Below, piece by piece: positions 1-10,900 of a stretch of 50,570 nucleotides of DNA. The DNA lies in assembly GCA_021803035.1 (NCBI GenBank), contig JAJZME010000069.1, forward strand, positions 1 to 50,570, in the 5' to 3' direction. Under the pieces are notes generated by a model. The model ran no database searches, was not told the DNA's origin, and saw only the letters and a list, made by a program, of their open reading frames with translations. The DNA is from Acidobacteriota bacterium. Its GTDB lineage: Bacteria > Acidobacteriota > Terriglobia > Terriglobales > Acidobacteriaceae. Made by a program: the position numbers and the translations under genes. The number at the start of each line of letters is the position of its first letter. Position 1 is the stretch's first letter.

Positions 1-342
1 CGAACCTTCTCATCCATCACACTGCTCATCTTCCAGGCCATGAGAAACGTTCTAACGCCTCAAACCCTCGTTGCAGTGTCAGCTATCCTCCCGGTTCAAA
101 ATGTCAGGTAAGTGCCCGGTCCGTACCGCTTGTGAGCGCACCCACCCCCCCTAAAATATTTTCTTTTCCACAGATTTCTTGCAGGCAATTTTGTTTCCCG
201 CCAAAAACGCAGATCCGGCTGACCGCGCTTCCCACATTGCGGCACATTGATCCTTCCTCGCCCGCTTTGCCGGCCTGTGCCGGGCGTCACTGCAACCGTG
301 CAGAAACGCGCTCATGATGCCAGCGCAAGGGAGGATCCGACG
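1..342. other. non-coding left edge
   Basis: No convincing reading frame, RNA gene or repeat is visible here. The open frames on both strands have no ribosome binding site and atypical composition. The segment ends at the ribosome binding site of the small gene that starts at 343. Confidence 0.5.
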
Positions 343-612
343 ATGCCAGCGAGCGTGTTCGAAAAAACGGCAATGGTTGAGGATGCTCTTCGTGAGGCCT
401 CCAAAATCAAGGCAGTGCTCACCGATGCGGTCAAGGATGGGACGCGGGCAGCGAACCAGCAGATCCGGCGCGGCTGTCATGCGGCGGAGGATGTGCTTGA
501 GGAAGCAAAGCACACCGTCAAGCGGAGACCGATTGAGGCCGTAGCGGTTGTGTTTGCTGCCGGATTCGTGGTCGGGAGCCTCTTGGCCTACTTTGCGATG
601 CCTCGCCGCTGA
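343..612 (+). CDS. small membrane-anchored YqjD/ElaB (DUF883)-like protein
   Basis: An 89-residue protein beginning MPASVFEKTAMVED. The start at 343 is chosen because an AAGGGAGG ribosome binding site lies about 8 bases upstream; an in-frame start at 247 has no such site. Residues 1-60 are hydrophilic, probably helical and rich in Ala, Lys and Glu. The C-terminus is RRPIEAV, then a hydrophobic segment with Gly-rich packing, ending in a basic MPRR tail. This order (amphipathic helix, short basic motif, single C-terminal transmembrane helix) is that of the YqjD/ElaB/DUF883 group, inner-membrane proteins linked to stationary phase and ribosome binding in E. coli. The family call rests on layout more than on conserved residues. 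No partner gene is adjacent. Confidence 0.6.
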   Translation: MPASVFEKTAMVEDALREASKIKAVLTDAVKDGTRAANQQIRRGCHAAEDVLEEAKHTVKRRPIEAVAVVFAAGFVVGSLLAYFAMPRR

Positions 613-756
613 GCGCAACTTGCGCACAGGCCGCTCGGCGTGTCTGCCCGAAGCCTGATGTGATTGGTGGACGCTGCAGGAGCCGAACTTGAGCCGTTTT
701 GCGGGCGTCCGAGCCCGCAGGCGAAATCCTGAACGAAGTGAAGGACCGTGAGTGGA

Positions 757-779
757 TGGTGGACGCGGTAGGAATCGAA
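757..779 (-). other. tRNA 3'-end fragment, probable att-site scar
   Basis: Read on the minus strand, this ends in a tRNA-like 3' terminus: TTCGATTCC (T-loop and half of the T-stem), then TACCGCGTCC, the discriminator A and CCA. No matching 5' acceptor strand, D-arm or anticodon arm is present, so this is not a whole tRNA gene. Tyrosine integrases commonly use tRNA 3' ends as attachment sites and leave such copies behind. The tRNA identity cannot be told from this part, and it does not match the tRNA-Phe at 32.6 kb. Confidence 0.5.
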
Positions 780-810
780 TCCGCTTGAGAATGTACTTTC
801 AACAACTTAC

Positions 811-881
811 AGCGCAGCAGATGGCACGGAATACCGCGTTTTCCATATAGCGCAGCGTGAATGGCACGGGAATTGGCACGG
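811..881 (+). repeat. three direct TGGCACGG repeats
   Basis: TGGCACGG occurs at 822-829, 862-869 and 874-881. The first two copies sit within a larger repeat in which AGCGCAGC is followed by a few bases and ATGGCACGG. Short directly repeated sites next to a tRNA 3' end are the usual arrangement of integrase arm-type binding sites. That role is an inference; no integrase gene is next to them. Confidence 0.5.
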
Positions 882-1033
882 GAGCGATGCCAGTAGGTTT
901 CACGCCTTAAGCGTCATTATAGGAAAGCGGTACTATCCGGAAGGGAATGCCCGATTGGGCGAGCACCCCTATTCTGTTCCCCGTGCCCGGATTCACGCGC
1001 CGACAAGAAGCCGGTAGCTACTGGCAACTTCTA

Positions 1034-1921
1034 GCGGCTGTTATTAACTTTATCCCTTTATTTGCTTTGCGGTAGGCGCAGCTCTGGGTTGGAGCTGACG
1101 ATCGAGTCATGGATGCTCCGAATATCAGACGGATGTGACAGATGAGGAGTGGGCGTTTGTGGCGCCCTATTTGGCGCTGTGCCGCGAGGACGCGGCGCAG
1201 TGCAACTACCCGTTGCGCGAGGTCTTCAACGGGCTTCGCTACATCGTTAAGACCGGCAACCAATGGCGGCTGATGCCGCACGACTTGCCGCCTTGGACCG
1301 TGGCCTATCAGCAAATGCGCCGCTGGATGGCCGCCCGCTGCTTCGAGACGATGGTCGACGATCTGCGCAAGCTGCTGCGCGAGTACGCGGGCCGCAAGGC
1401 GCAACCCACGGCGATGATTCTTGACAGCCGTACGTTGCAATCGACGCCCGAGTCCAGCAAGCGGGCTGGCTACGACGGGGCCAAACGGCGCAAGGGCTCA
1501 AAGGTGCATGCGGCAGTCGACACGCTGGGCCATCTGCTGGCGCTGCACGTCACCGCGGCCGATGAGCAGGATCGTGCTCAGGTCGGCCTACTGGCCGAGG
1601 CCGTGCAACAGATCACCGGCGAACATGTAGACCTGGCCTACGTTGACCAGGGCTATACCGGAGAAAACTCCGCGCAGGCCGCAGAAAAGCACGGGATCCA
1701 ACTGGTGGTCGTCAAGCACACCGAAGCCAAACGCGGCTTCGTGCTGCTGCCGCGCCGTTGGGTCGTCGAACGAGACTTTGCCTGGGCCGCGCGGTTCCGC
1801 CGCTTGGCCAGAGACTACGAACGATTGGCCGCAACCCTGACCGGCCTACACTACCTGGCTTTCGCCATCCTCATGGTGGCCAGCCTCGTCAGAACTTTCG
1901 CGTGAAGTTAATAACAGGCTC
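1034..1921 (+). mobile_element. IS5-family insertion sequence, complete
   Basis: An 888-bp element bounded by 17-bp inverted repeats: 1034-1050 and 1905-1921 (the latter read in reverse), identical at 15 of 17 positions and sharing the core CTGTTATTAACTT. The dinucleotide TA flanks both sides (1032-1033 and 1922-1923), as expected for the 2-bp target duplication of the IS427/IS1031-like groups of IS5. One intact transposase frame fills the interior. The right repeat contains the transposase stop codon, and its last base supplies the third base of the neighbouring giant gene's stop codon. Confidence 0.85.
1135..1905 (+). CDS. IS5-family transposase
   Basis: A 256-residue DDE transposase in a single frame, which cuts and joins the element's ends. 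It starts at GTG 1135 (an upstream ATG at 1109 soon hits a stop). The N-terminal part ([33 protein letters not shown]) is the DUF4096-type domain typical of IS5. The catalytic triad is visible as Asp in ILDSRT, Asp in YVDQGYTG and Glu in [11 protein letters not shown]. The [16 protein letters not shown] stretch after the first Asp is also family-typical. Full length without frameshift, so probably active. Confidence 0.93.
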   Translation: MTDEEWAFVAPYLALCREDAAQCNYPLREVFNGLRYIVKTGNQWRLMPHDLPPWTVAYQQMRRWMAARCFETMVDDLRKLLREYAGRKAQPTAMILDSRTLQSTPESSKRAGYDGAKRRKGSKVHAAVDTLGHLLALHVTAADEQDRAQVGLLAEAVQQITGEHVDLAYVDQGYTGENSAQAAEKHGIQLVVVKHTEAKRGFVLLPRRWVVERDFAWAARFRRLARDYERLAATLTGLHYLAFAILMVASLVRTFA

Positions 1922-4900
1922 TACTTCACGGTAAGACTGACGACGCCGGAGCTGGTTACCGGCTGTGTCGCGTGACTGCTGCCTCCGCAGCCCATGGTGA
2001 CGAGGCCGGCTGCGAGCACAGCGCATAGGCAGATGGTGAGCAATAGACCTCCCGCGGCCAGCTTCTTGCGCCTGAGTGCAAGCGGCAGCAGGAAGATCGG
2101 CAGCAGCAGCATGGCCGATGAGCTAGCCGGCAGACTTTCACTAAACACCACCGTGACTTGATAGGTTCCTGCCGGAGTTGTTGGCGATGTGGTGATGGTG
2201 ACGGTGCCTGCGGTCGCAGAGTAGACGCAGGAGGCGCCGGCGGGCAGATTCAGGCAGGTTGCCGCAGCGTTGGTTGCCGAGTGCGGCAGGGTTACAGGAT
2301 AGGTTGCCGTTGATCCGGGCGCGACGGTAGCCGTAACCGTTGCAAAGGTCGGATCTCCCGCTGCGCTGGAGTCGATTTCAAATTGCATGGCATTGGAGAT
2401 GCCGCCGCCCGGCGACGGTGTTTGGACGGTGATTGCCGCCGTTCCCGCGGCGGCTATGTCTGAAGCCGGGACCTGGGCCGCGAGCTGGCTGCTGCTGACG
2501 TATTGCGTGGCTAACGCGGTGGTTCCCCAATAGATGGTGGAAGCGGAGGCAAAGCCACTGCCCTGCACGTTGAAGGTGAAGGCCGCATTGCCTGCCACGT
2601 TCAGCGGTGGCGATAGCGCGCTGATCACGGGCGGCAGGTAATCCACAGTTACGCTGACGGTTCCGGTCACTGTGCTGTAGTCCACGGTGTCCGTCGGGGT
2701 AAAGGTCACGCCTTGTGCGGCGGTTCCCGGCCCCGGCGCGGTGGCGGGTGAGGTGAACGCAAAGCTGCCGCTGACAGAGGCCGCGCCGCCGCTGAGCTGC
2801 GAAGAAGCCAGGGTCTGGCCCGCAGTAATGGCGCTCGCGGTTGGCCAGGCGGTGACCGTGGGCGTGGCCTGCGCAACCGTAAGAGTGGCCGTAGCGGAGG
2901 TCGCCGACGTGTAGCCGTCGCTGCTGGTGTAGGTTGCGAAGACGGTATGCGAGCCGACGCTGAGGCCGCTGACTGTCACCGTTGCGACACCGCTGGATAC
3001 GGCGGCGCTGTATGTTGTGCTATCGACGGTGAACACAACCGACCCCGCCGGCAGAACGGAGCCACCCGAGATGGCCGCGCTCAGTGTAACCGTCTGGCCG
3101 TAGACAGGCGAGGCGGGCGAAAACGCGCCGAGCACGATGCCGGCGGCGGGCGTGGATACCGGTCCAGTAAGCACAAGCTGAACCGCGGAAGGCGTGGACA
3201 AGGCGGCATTGACCAGGTTGCCGTCGAAGGCCACGGTGTCGGTGGTCAGCGAATAGGTCGTCGGCGTGTAAGTCGCTGTGAGGTCGCAAACACCGCCGAC
3301 GGCCAATGTGCCTGCTCCGCTGTTATTGATGGTGCAATCTGTGGACGCCGCCGTGGTGAGGCTGTAGTCCGAAGTATCGGTCTGCGCGAACGAAGTGGCG
3401 TTGAAGACCTGGTTGCCGGATTCGAGCAGGTCGATGGTCTGGGGCGAGGCGGAGGTTGCCGGGAACTGGGCATAGCCCTGCGTGCGGGTCAGTTTCAACA
3501 CCGAACCGGAAGAGCCGGTATAGAGATTACCAGCAGCGTCGATCGCCAGCGCGGCGGGCGGGATGGAGGCCACGGTGAACGATGCGCTGTTGGCGCTGGC
3601 GGGCACGGCGAGAATCGACGCGCTATCGGCCACCAGCAGGTTGCCGGCGGCGTCTGTCACCACGGCCGATGGGGCGACCGCGGAGGTCGAGACGGTGGTG
3701 CGCGTATTTGTGCCCAGGTTGAAGCGGTAGATGGCCGGCGCGCCGGGATCGGCGACGAGCAGATTGCCGGCGGGATCGATGGCCAAGCCGGCGGGCGAGA
3801 CCAGTGGTCCGAGCGCCAGCTTGTGCTCCACCCCGGTGATGGGGTTGATCTGGTAAACGGCCTGCGCCGCGGAGTCGGACACGTAGAGATTGTTGAGCGC
3901 GTCGACGGCGAGACCAGCGGGAGTGGTGAATGTGAAAGGCAGAGTTGTAACGGCGCCCGTGGGCGAGATTTGCGTCACTGTACCCGCGGAAGTATCGGCC
4001 ACGTAGGTAAACCCGCGCGGGTCTACGGCGATGGCGCCCGGAGCGGTGAGGGTCGCCAGCGCGGTTCCAGTGGCGCCGGCGCCCTGCGCCATGGCCGCGG
4101 GAGTAAAGCGCAGCAGTTGTTTGCTGTTGGCGTCGGAGACATAGACGTTGCCGGCGTTGTCCGTCGCCAGACCGGCCACGGCAAGATTCGAGCCAAAGGT
4201 GCTGCGGCTGGCCGGATCGACGGTGGCGCCAGCACCCAGCCCCACGCCAGTGAGAGCAACCGTGGCTGTATTGCCGGCGGAGCTGCTGACGAGCAATGGT
4301 GTAGAGCGCGCTCCCGGCAGGACCGGCGTAAAGCTGGAAGAGAGCAGGCAGTCGGCGGTTGAATCCGGATTGGTGGTGCAGGCAGGCGTGGTCAGAGACC
4401 ACTCGCCGGCGGTGTAGGTGAGACCGTTACTGGCAAGATTGTCGCCTGGGATAAAGTGCAGTTCCACCGGCTGCGTCGTGGTGGTTCCCGTTGCTGTGGC
4501 CGGCGACGCCAGATCGGTTGTTACCTTGCGGATGCGCTGGTTGAGCGTATCCGAAATATAGAGGTTGCCGAGCGAGTCTGTGCCCACGCCGATGCCGTTG
4601 CCGGCGTCACCGATGATGGCCTGTGTGGCCGGGCACCCATCGCCGTAGTTGTCAGTAGCCGTGGAGCAGTTGGTGGTTGACATGCCCGCGATGGGACGGA
4701 TGTAACCGGTTTGGCTGTCGAGGAACCAGATGACGCCGTTGCCGTCGGAGATATAAAGGTTGCCGTCGGGTCCGATTCCCAGTTTCTGAGGGCTCATGGA
4801 GATGTTCGTCGCCAAAGTGGGGTAGGTTCCCGCGTAAGTCGCGGTTTGTCCTCCCGCAATGGTGTAGATGTCGCCATTGACGGGCGATGTGATGCCCAGT

Positions 4901-7900
4901 TTGGCCAGGAGATTGTCGAGCGGCGAGTTGGTTCCGCAGGTGACGCAGATGACGCGAACCGCGTGCGAGTCGGCGACGTAGACATTCAGATTGGCATCAG
5001 TCAACACGCCCTGCGGATTATCGATGGTGGCCGCGATGGCTGGGCCTCCGTCGCCCGTGGAAGTGGCCACGCCGGTTCCGGCGATGGTCTGAATGGTTCC
5101 GGTTGTGTCTACCTCGCGGATGGTATTGTCGCTGGTATCGGCGATGTAGACATTGCCCAGCGCATCGGCCCAGACTCCGCGCGGCCCGTAGAGAGTCGCG
5201 GAGGTAGCCGGTCCGCCGTCGCCGTTGCTAGCCGTGGGCGTACCTCTAGTGCCCGTGCCGGCAACCAGCGAGAGCATGCCGGTGGCGGCGCTTACCTCGT
5301 ACACCTTGTTGTCGCTGTAACCGGCAATGTAGACATTGCCCTGCGCATCGACAGAGATGCCGCGCGGCTTGTTGAGCTTTACCTCGGTGGGAATGCAGGT
5401 GGTGGTGGCATTGGGGACGCAGGTCGTGCCGGAGACATAGCCGGCAAAATCGGTGATGATGCCGCTCGGCGCGATGCGGCGCACCTCGCTGGCGGAGGCG
5501 TCGGTCAAATAGACGTTGCCGAAAGGATCGGCGTCAACGCTGCGCAGGTCGTCGGAAGTACTGAAGGTGACGGATGTGGCCGGGCAGCCGTTCCCGTACT
5601 TATCGGTAGCCGTTGCGCAATTGGCAGCGGCACCTCCGGCGAGGGTGGTCATGGTGTAAGGCAGCGCCAGCGGGCTTTGCGGCAGCGGGATGATGGCCGG
5701 CAGATTCACCGTGATGGCCAGAGGCGTTGACGTGGAGCTTCCGAAGCTGCCATTGCCGGCGTAGGCCGCGGACACGGAGTCAGCGCCCACAGGCAAATTG
5801 GCCGTCGCCGTTGCAATGCCATTCACCAGCGGGCTGGTGGACAACGTGGCGGGGGTGCTGTTCGTTGCCGTTGTGTAGCTGAAAACAACGCTTCCAACGG
5901 GTGTTCCGGCCGAGGAGGTCACTGTTGCGCTGAAGGTAAGCGGATGGCCCAATGATGTAGTTGTGTTGTTGGCTGAAAGCGCGGTCGCGGTCAGGGCCGG
6001 CTCGACGGTGACTTGCGCGGCGGAAGAGGTCGATCCGGCATTCTCATTGTCGCCGCTATAGATGGCGACAATGCTGTAGGGAGTGGTGCTGTAGGGCAGA
6101 TTCAAAGTGGTGGACGCCGTGCCGGAGGCGAGCGCCGAGCTGGCATAAACCGTATTATTCACGACGAACTCGACCGTGCCTGTCGGGTTACTGCCCGAAA
6201 CCGTGGCCGATGCGGTGATCGCGGTCCCATAGGTGACGGTGGAAGGCACTCCGGAGAGCGCGGTTGTTGTCGATGCCAGGCTGCCCGCGTTGACGGTCAC
6301 AACGTAGGGGCCAGCCGTGGTGTACGGCGATCCGGAGGGCGCAACGTAGTTTGCATCTCCCGAATACGCTGCACTGAAGGTGTGTGTGCCGACCGACAGC
6401 CCGCTTAGTGGAATGAAGACTGTATCGGTGTTGCCGGGAAGCGTGACGGTGGTGGTATTGCCGGTGAGAGCATCGGTCAACGTTACGGTTCCGGTTGGAT
6501 ACGGGGCGCCACCCACGGCAGGAGTGAGAATCACAACTGCGGTGGCATTTTCCCCGTAGGTGATGGTTTGCGGCAGGCCCGCGGGGCCGGTTAGCTCCGG
6601 TGCGATGGCGGTGAAGTTGCACTGCGGCGGATAAAGACTGGTTGCCGTGATGTTATTGGTGGCCGTGTCACCGTTGGAACCGGCAAAGGTCGCCCATCCG
6701 TCGATGAAGTTGCTGGAAACATCGCCGGGGCCGTAGGTCAGCGCCGCGTTGGTTTCAGTTCCCGAGCTGCCGCTGGTGATGAAATCCGATGTTTGCAGAG
6801 TGGTGAAGTTTACATTGTCGAGAGTGACTTCGAGCGGTTCGATCGTGTTGGTGGTGGGATTGTCGGAGCCGGTGAATTGCACCGTTCCTTCGGTGAGGAA
6901 ATCGAGGTTCTGCAAGAGGATGTTCTGGTAATCGGGCGTCAGCGTGCCGGTGTTGGTGTTGTAGAGCGGAGTGAACTGGATTTCAGCTTTGTGATTCTGG
7001 AAGCAGGAATTGGAGTACTGAATATTGGTGACCAGGCCGCCGCGGTCGTTGGCGGATTTGATGCGGATGCCGGTCGAGTTGCTGTCAACGTTGGCGTTGC
7101 CCCACAGCATGTTGCCGTCAAACAGCACATTGCTTACGCCTGCCTGGGTGTAGCTGCCAATCGACTCGCCGTGGCCGGCAAAGAAGTGATTGTTGGTGAC
7201 CGAGATGTTCTCCGAAGGCGCCGTACCGCCGGCGCCAATCGCAACGTTGTCGTCGCCGTCGGAGATCCAGGAACGCGTAATGGTGAAGTTCTGCGCGTTG
7301 CCGGGATCGATGCCGTCGGTGTTGCGGGCGGTGGTGGGCGTGACGATCTTTACGTCCCATGCGGTGAAGTTGGAAACCGCGCCGGTGGTGGAGACATGAA
7401 AGAGCGGCGAATTGAGCAGCGTAATCTTGTAGAGCGTGATGTTGCTGGATCCGCCGTCCATCTGGATGAAGCGCGGATTCTGCTGACTGCCTCCGCTGTT
7501 GGCGATGGCCGACAAGCCCCACCAACTCTGTCCCGCGTAGCTGGCCGGGAATGCGTTAATCAGTGGATCGCCGCCGCGGCCATCCAGCTTGCCGTAGCCC
7601 ATGATGCCCACATTGGTGGAAGTCTTGGGGATATCAATCAAGGGCTGGCAGGAAGAGGTTGCGCTGCTGGAGTTGACGGTGCCGCAGGTATGCACGCCGG
7701 CCACCTTGTCGTAGTCTTGAACGTTGCGCGAGAAGAAGAGCACAACGCCGGGATCGACCAGCAGGGTTACATTCGACGGCATCACAAGTGGTCCGCTGAG
7801 GAATGCGTCGTGGCCCGCGCCATCCATGGAAAGTTCGACGGCCTCGCCGGTGCCCGCGCAGGCATTCAGCGCAGCCTGGATGCGCGCGCCATCCGGATTG

Positions 7901-10900
7901 GTAACGGTGGCATCAACCGAAGCCGGAATGTCGTTGTTGACCATCGTGATGGCCGCGGTCAACTGCTGACAGACAGGCGGGAACTGCGGCTCGGTCACCG
8001 TGCGCGTATCGCCCGTAGCTACGGCTGCCGCCTGCCCCGCGGGCACAATGCGCAGATAGCCGTTGGTAAAGGTGAAGTTGTAATTGCTGGCCGCGAGCGT
8101 ACCTGTGGTAATCGCAATGGGGTACAGGCCGGCGGTGTTCGAGTCGGCGGCGCTGCCGGTGATCGCCGGTGAACCACTTACGGCGCTGGCCTGCGTATCG
8201 CCGTTGACAAAACCGGTGATGGTGGCGGCGTAGGCGGGCAGTGCGCCGCCAACAGCGATGGTGTAGCTGTTGGCCGTCACTTGAAGGATGGCGCGTGCGA
8301 CACTGATGGCGGCGCTGCTTGCAGTGCTGGCCGCAAAGGAAGTGTCGCCGCCATAACTGGCGCTAAGAGATTGGACTCCCGCCGGCAGCCCGGTCAAAGA
8401 ATACGTGCACGAACCTCCGGAAAGCGTGCACGAGCCGACAGCGGTTGTTCCGGAGCTGATTGTCACCGTGCCGGTCGGCGTTGCCGTGCCGGATTGGGGC
8501 GTCACGGTTACGCTGCCCGTTACGGCCGCGCCGTAGGTGATGTTTGAGCTGGTCATTGACAGCGTCGTTGTGGTTGACGTGAGCGAGTTGGACGGGACCG
8601 TGACGGTCACCGGCGCCGATGTGCTCCCGTTGAAGTTGGAATCACCGCTGTACGTCATGGTGATGGTGTGCGTGCCCACGGAGAGTGTGCTGGTGGTGAA
8701 GGAAGCTTCGCCGCTTGCATCGAGCGTGCCGGATGCAATCACCGTGCCGCCGTCGAGGAACTGATATGTTCCCGTGGGAATGAGACCGGCGCCGGGTGTC
8801 TGCGGCCTGCCTAGGATTGTGACGCTCTCTTCTGGGGAGGTAAGGGTCACATTGCCGGTAGCGGCAAATGAGTTTATATCGGCAGCCAGCGCCGTTACCG
8901 GGTTCCAGTTTGCCGTGAACCCGGTGTAACTCTGCGTGGGAACCGTGCTCGAAAGGAAGGTGACGGGATAGTATTGCGCAGCCTGCGCCGCGGTCAACTG
9001 CGTCTTGATCGTATTCGCCGCTTCGATGGTCCCCGGGTCCTGCGAGGTCGTCTCGCGCGTGCCGGTCACGCCGGCGCCGGTGTTGCCGCCGGTGGGTGTG
9101 ACCGCGCCGCCAAACAGCGTCGCCGGGTAAGGCGCCGTGCCGGGTGTTGGATCGGTATAGGTCTGCGTGTTGTATTCGGCGTAGGTGGAGGTAGGCAGGT
9201 TGGTGTCATTGCTGAATTCAATCCAGCCGGCGGGATTGACCTGATCCACATACGAGTTCAGCATGATCCAGGTCGAGTAGGGCCCATATGGACGGCCATA
9301 GTACAGGTTGGTCATGCCGCTGCTTTGCGACATCAGCGTGCAGCCGTTGCAGACATAACCGCTTAGATAGTCGTTGCTGCTTCCGGTCTCGAATTTCTTG
9401 TTCTGCGCCTCGATCGTTTCCGTTCCCGTGGCGGAGGTTCCGTGCCAGGTGGTGAAGAAGTTGGTATGGTCGAAGGCCATGGCCGCGTCACCGAAGACGT
9501 AGTCCACGTCGCCGGTGATGGTGCCCTGCCACATGTATTGGCGGGCCGGAGTACAGGTGCTGCCGCAGCCCTGGCTGCCCGCGTAGAGCGTGTCCTGCTG
9601 ACTGGTGAGGTTGACGTTGTTCAGAACCGCCTGGTCTGCCGTGATCCACAGCGCCAGCGCCTGCGAGTTACATTGTTTACCGGAGTTGTAGAGCGCCTGC
9701 AGTGTCTGCGGTACGCCGGTATCCGCACAACTGCCGCTAGCGGTGGAATAAGTTGAAGTTGTCGTGGCGTCGGTGTTGTAGGTGTTCTGAATGGTCAGAT
9801 ATTCGGCATAAAAGTTGTTCGGCGTGTACTCTTTGTTGCCCGCCGTGGGCTGGTTGCCGATATAGGCGCTCTTTGCCACATCCAGTGTGGACGAACCCTG
9901 GTCGCCGCTGGCGCTGGCATTGCCAGGACCGCTGTTTGGATAGACGAACGGCGACGAAAAGGCCCCGTCTTCCGCGGTCAGAATCACCTTGGTTGGATCG
10001 CCACCCAGACCGCGCAGCGCCACGTTGGGATAACTGATTGCGTTCTGGCCGGTATAAGTGCCGGGCTTGATATAGATGGTGCCGCCGGCGGTGGGCAACG
10101 CGGCCAGGGCTGCCGAAAGCGAGGTGTAATTGCCGCTGCCGTCGGCGGCCACCACCATGGTGGATGCGCCTGCGATCGCCGTGGTGTCGGCTTTGGTCAC
10201 CGTGTAGTTGCTCACGGTTGCAGTGGAGCTGGCGTAATCGGCCGAATCGTTGGGGCAGAAGGTGGCATAAAGCGTGTAAGAGCCAATGGGCAGATAGCTC
10301 GACGCATCGATCGCCCCTGGCGCTGACGCCGCAGTACAGTCAGGCGACGCACTGGTGGAATAGGTGAGAGTTCCGGCAATCGTGGGAGTCGCCACTGCGT
10401 CCAGCACGCCGGTTCCGATGGCCTGGCTTACCGGCTGCGAGCTTGCCGACGGCGTCCAGCTTATTGAGGTGGTTACCTGCCCGATGGTGAAACTCTGCGG
10501 CGATCCGGAGTTGGAGCCGGTGAAGCTGCCGGAGGTGTCATAGACCGCGGAGATGGTGTGTGTGCCTGCCGTCAGGCCGGAGATGGTCACGGTGGCTATC
10601 CCACTGGTCCCGCTGGCTGTCAGCGAGGGATAGGTAGTGGTGGAGTCTACCGTCACCGCGACGGTTCCGCCGGGCGCGGTCGCGCCTGACTGCGCCGCAA
10701 CCGTTACGGTAAAGGTCGCTTCCGTTCCGCTGAAGGCGTATACCGGCGCTGTCGGCGACGGGCCGTTGATCGTCGTCGTGGTCCCGGTGGCCGTGCCTGT
10801 CAACGTGCCGCTCAGTGTCAGGCTTCCCACCGTGGAGGCAGCGGGCAGGAAGCTCAGCACATCGTTTACCGTGCCGGTTCCGCCGCCCACCAGGGTTGCG

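Larger units (their letters stand above)
613..1031. other. non-coding stretch with integration-scar features
   Basis: About 420 bases without a plausible gene. It holds a perfect 7-bp hairpin (TGCGGGC at 700-706 pairing with GCCCGCA at 713-719), two copies of TGGTGGACGC (665-674 and 757-766), a tRNA 3'-end fragment, and the TGGCACGG repeats listed separately. It ends at the target site of the IS5-family element. Before that insertion, this was the sequence downstream of the giant pectinase gene. Confidence 0.5.

Noticed and set aside
665..690. A second tRNA-like 3' end ending in CCA
   Set aside because: The acceptor-like GCGTCC and CCA are present but no T-stem forms, so only the TGGTGGACGC repeat is claimed.
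2947..4362. A 471-codon plus-strand frame, with several others of 130-460 codons across 4.7-8.2 kb
   Set aside because: All are antisense to the giant gene, with low-complexity Arg/Gly-rich translations. The sense frame has full NHL, CE8 and GH28 motifs.
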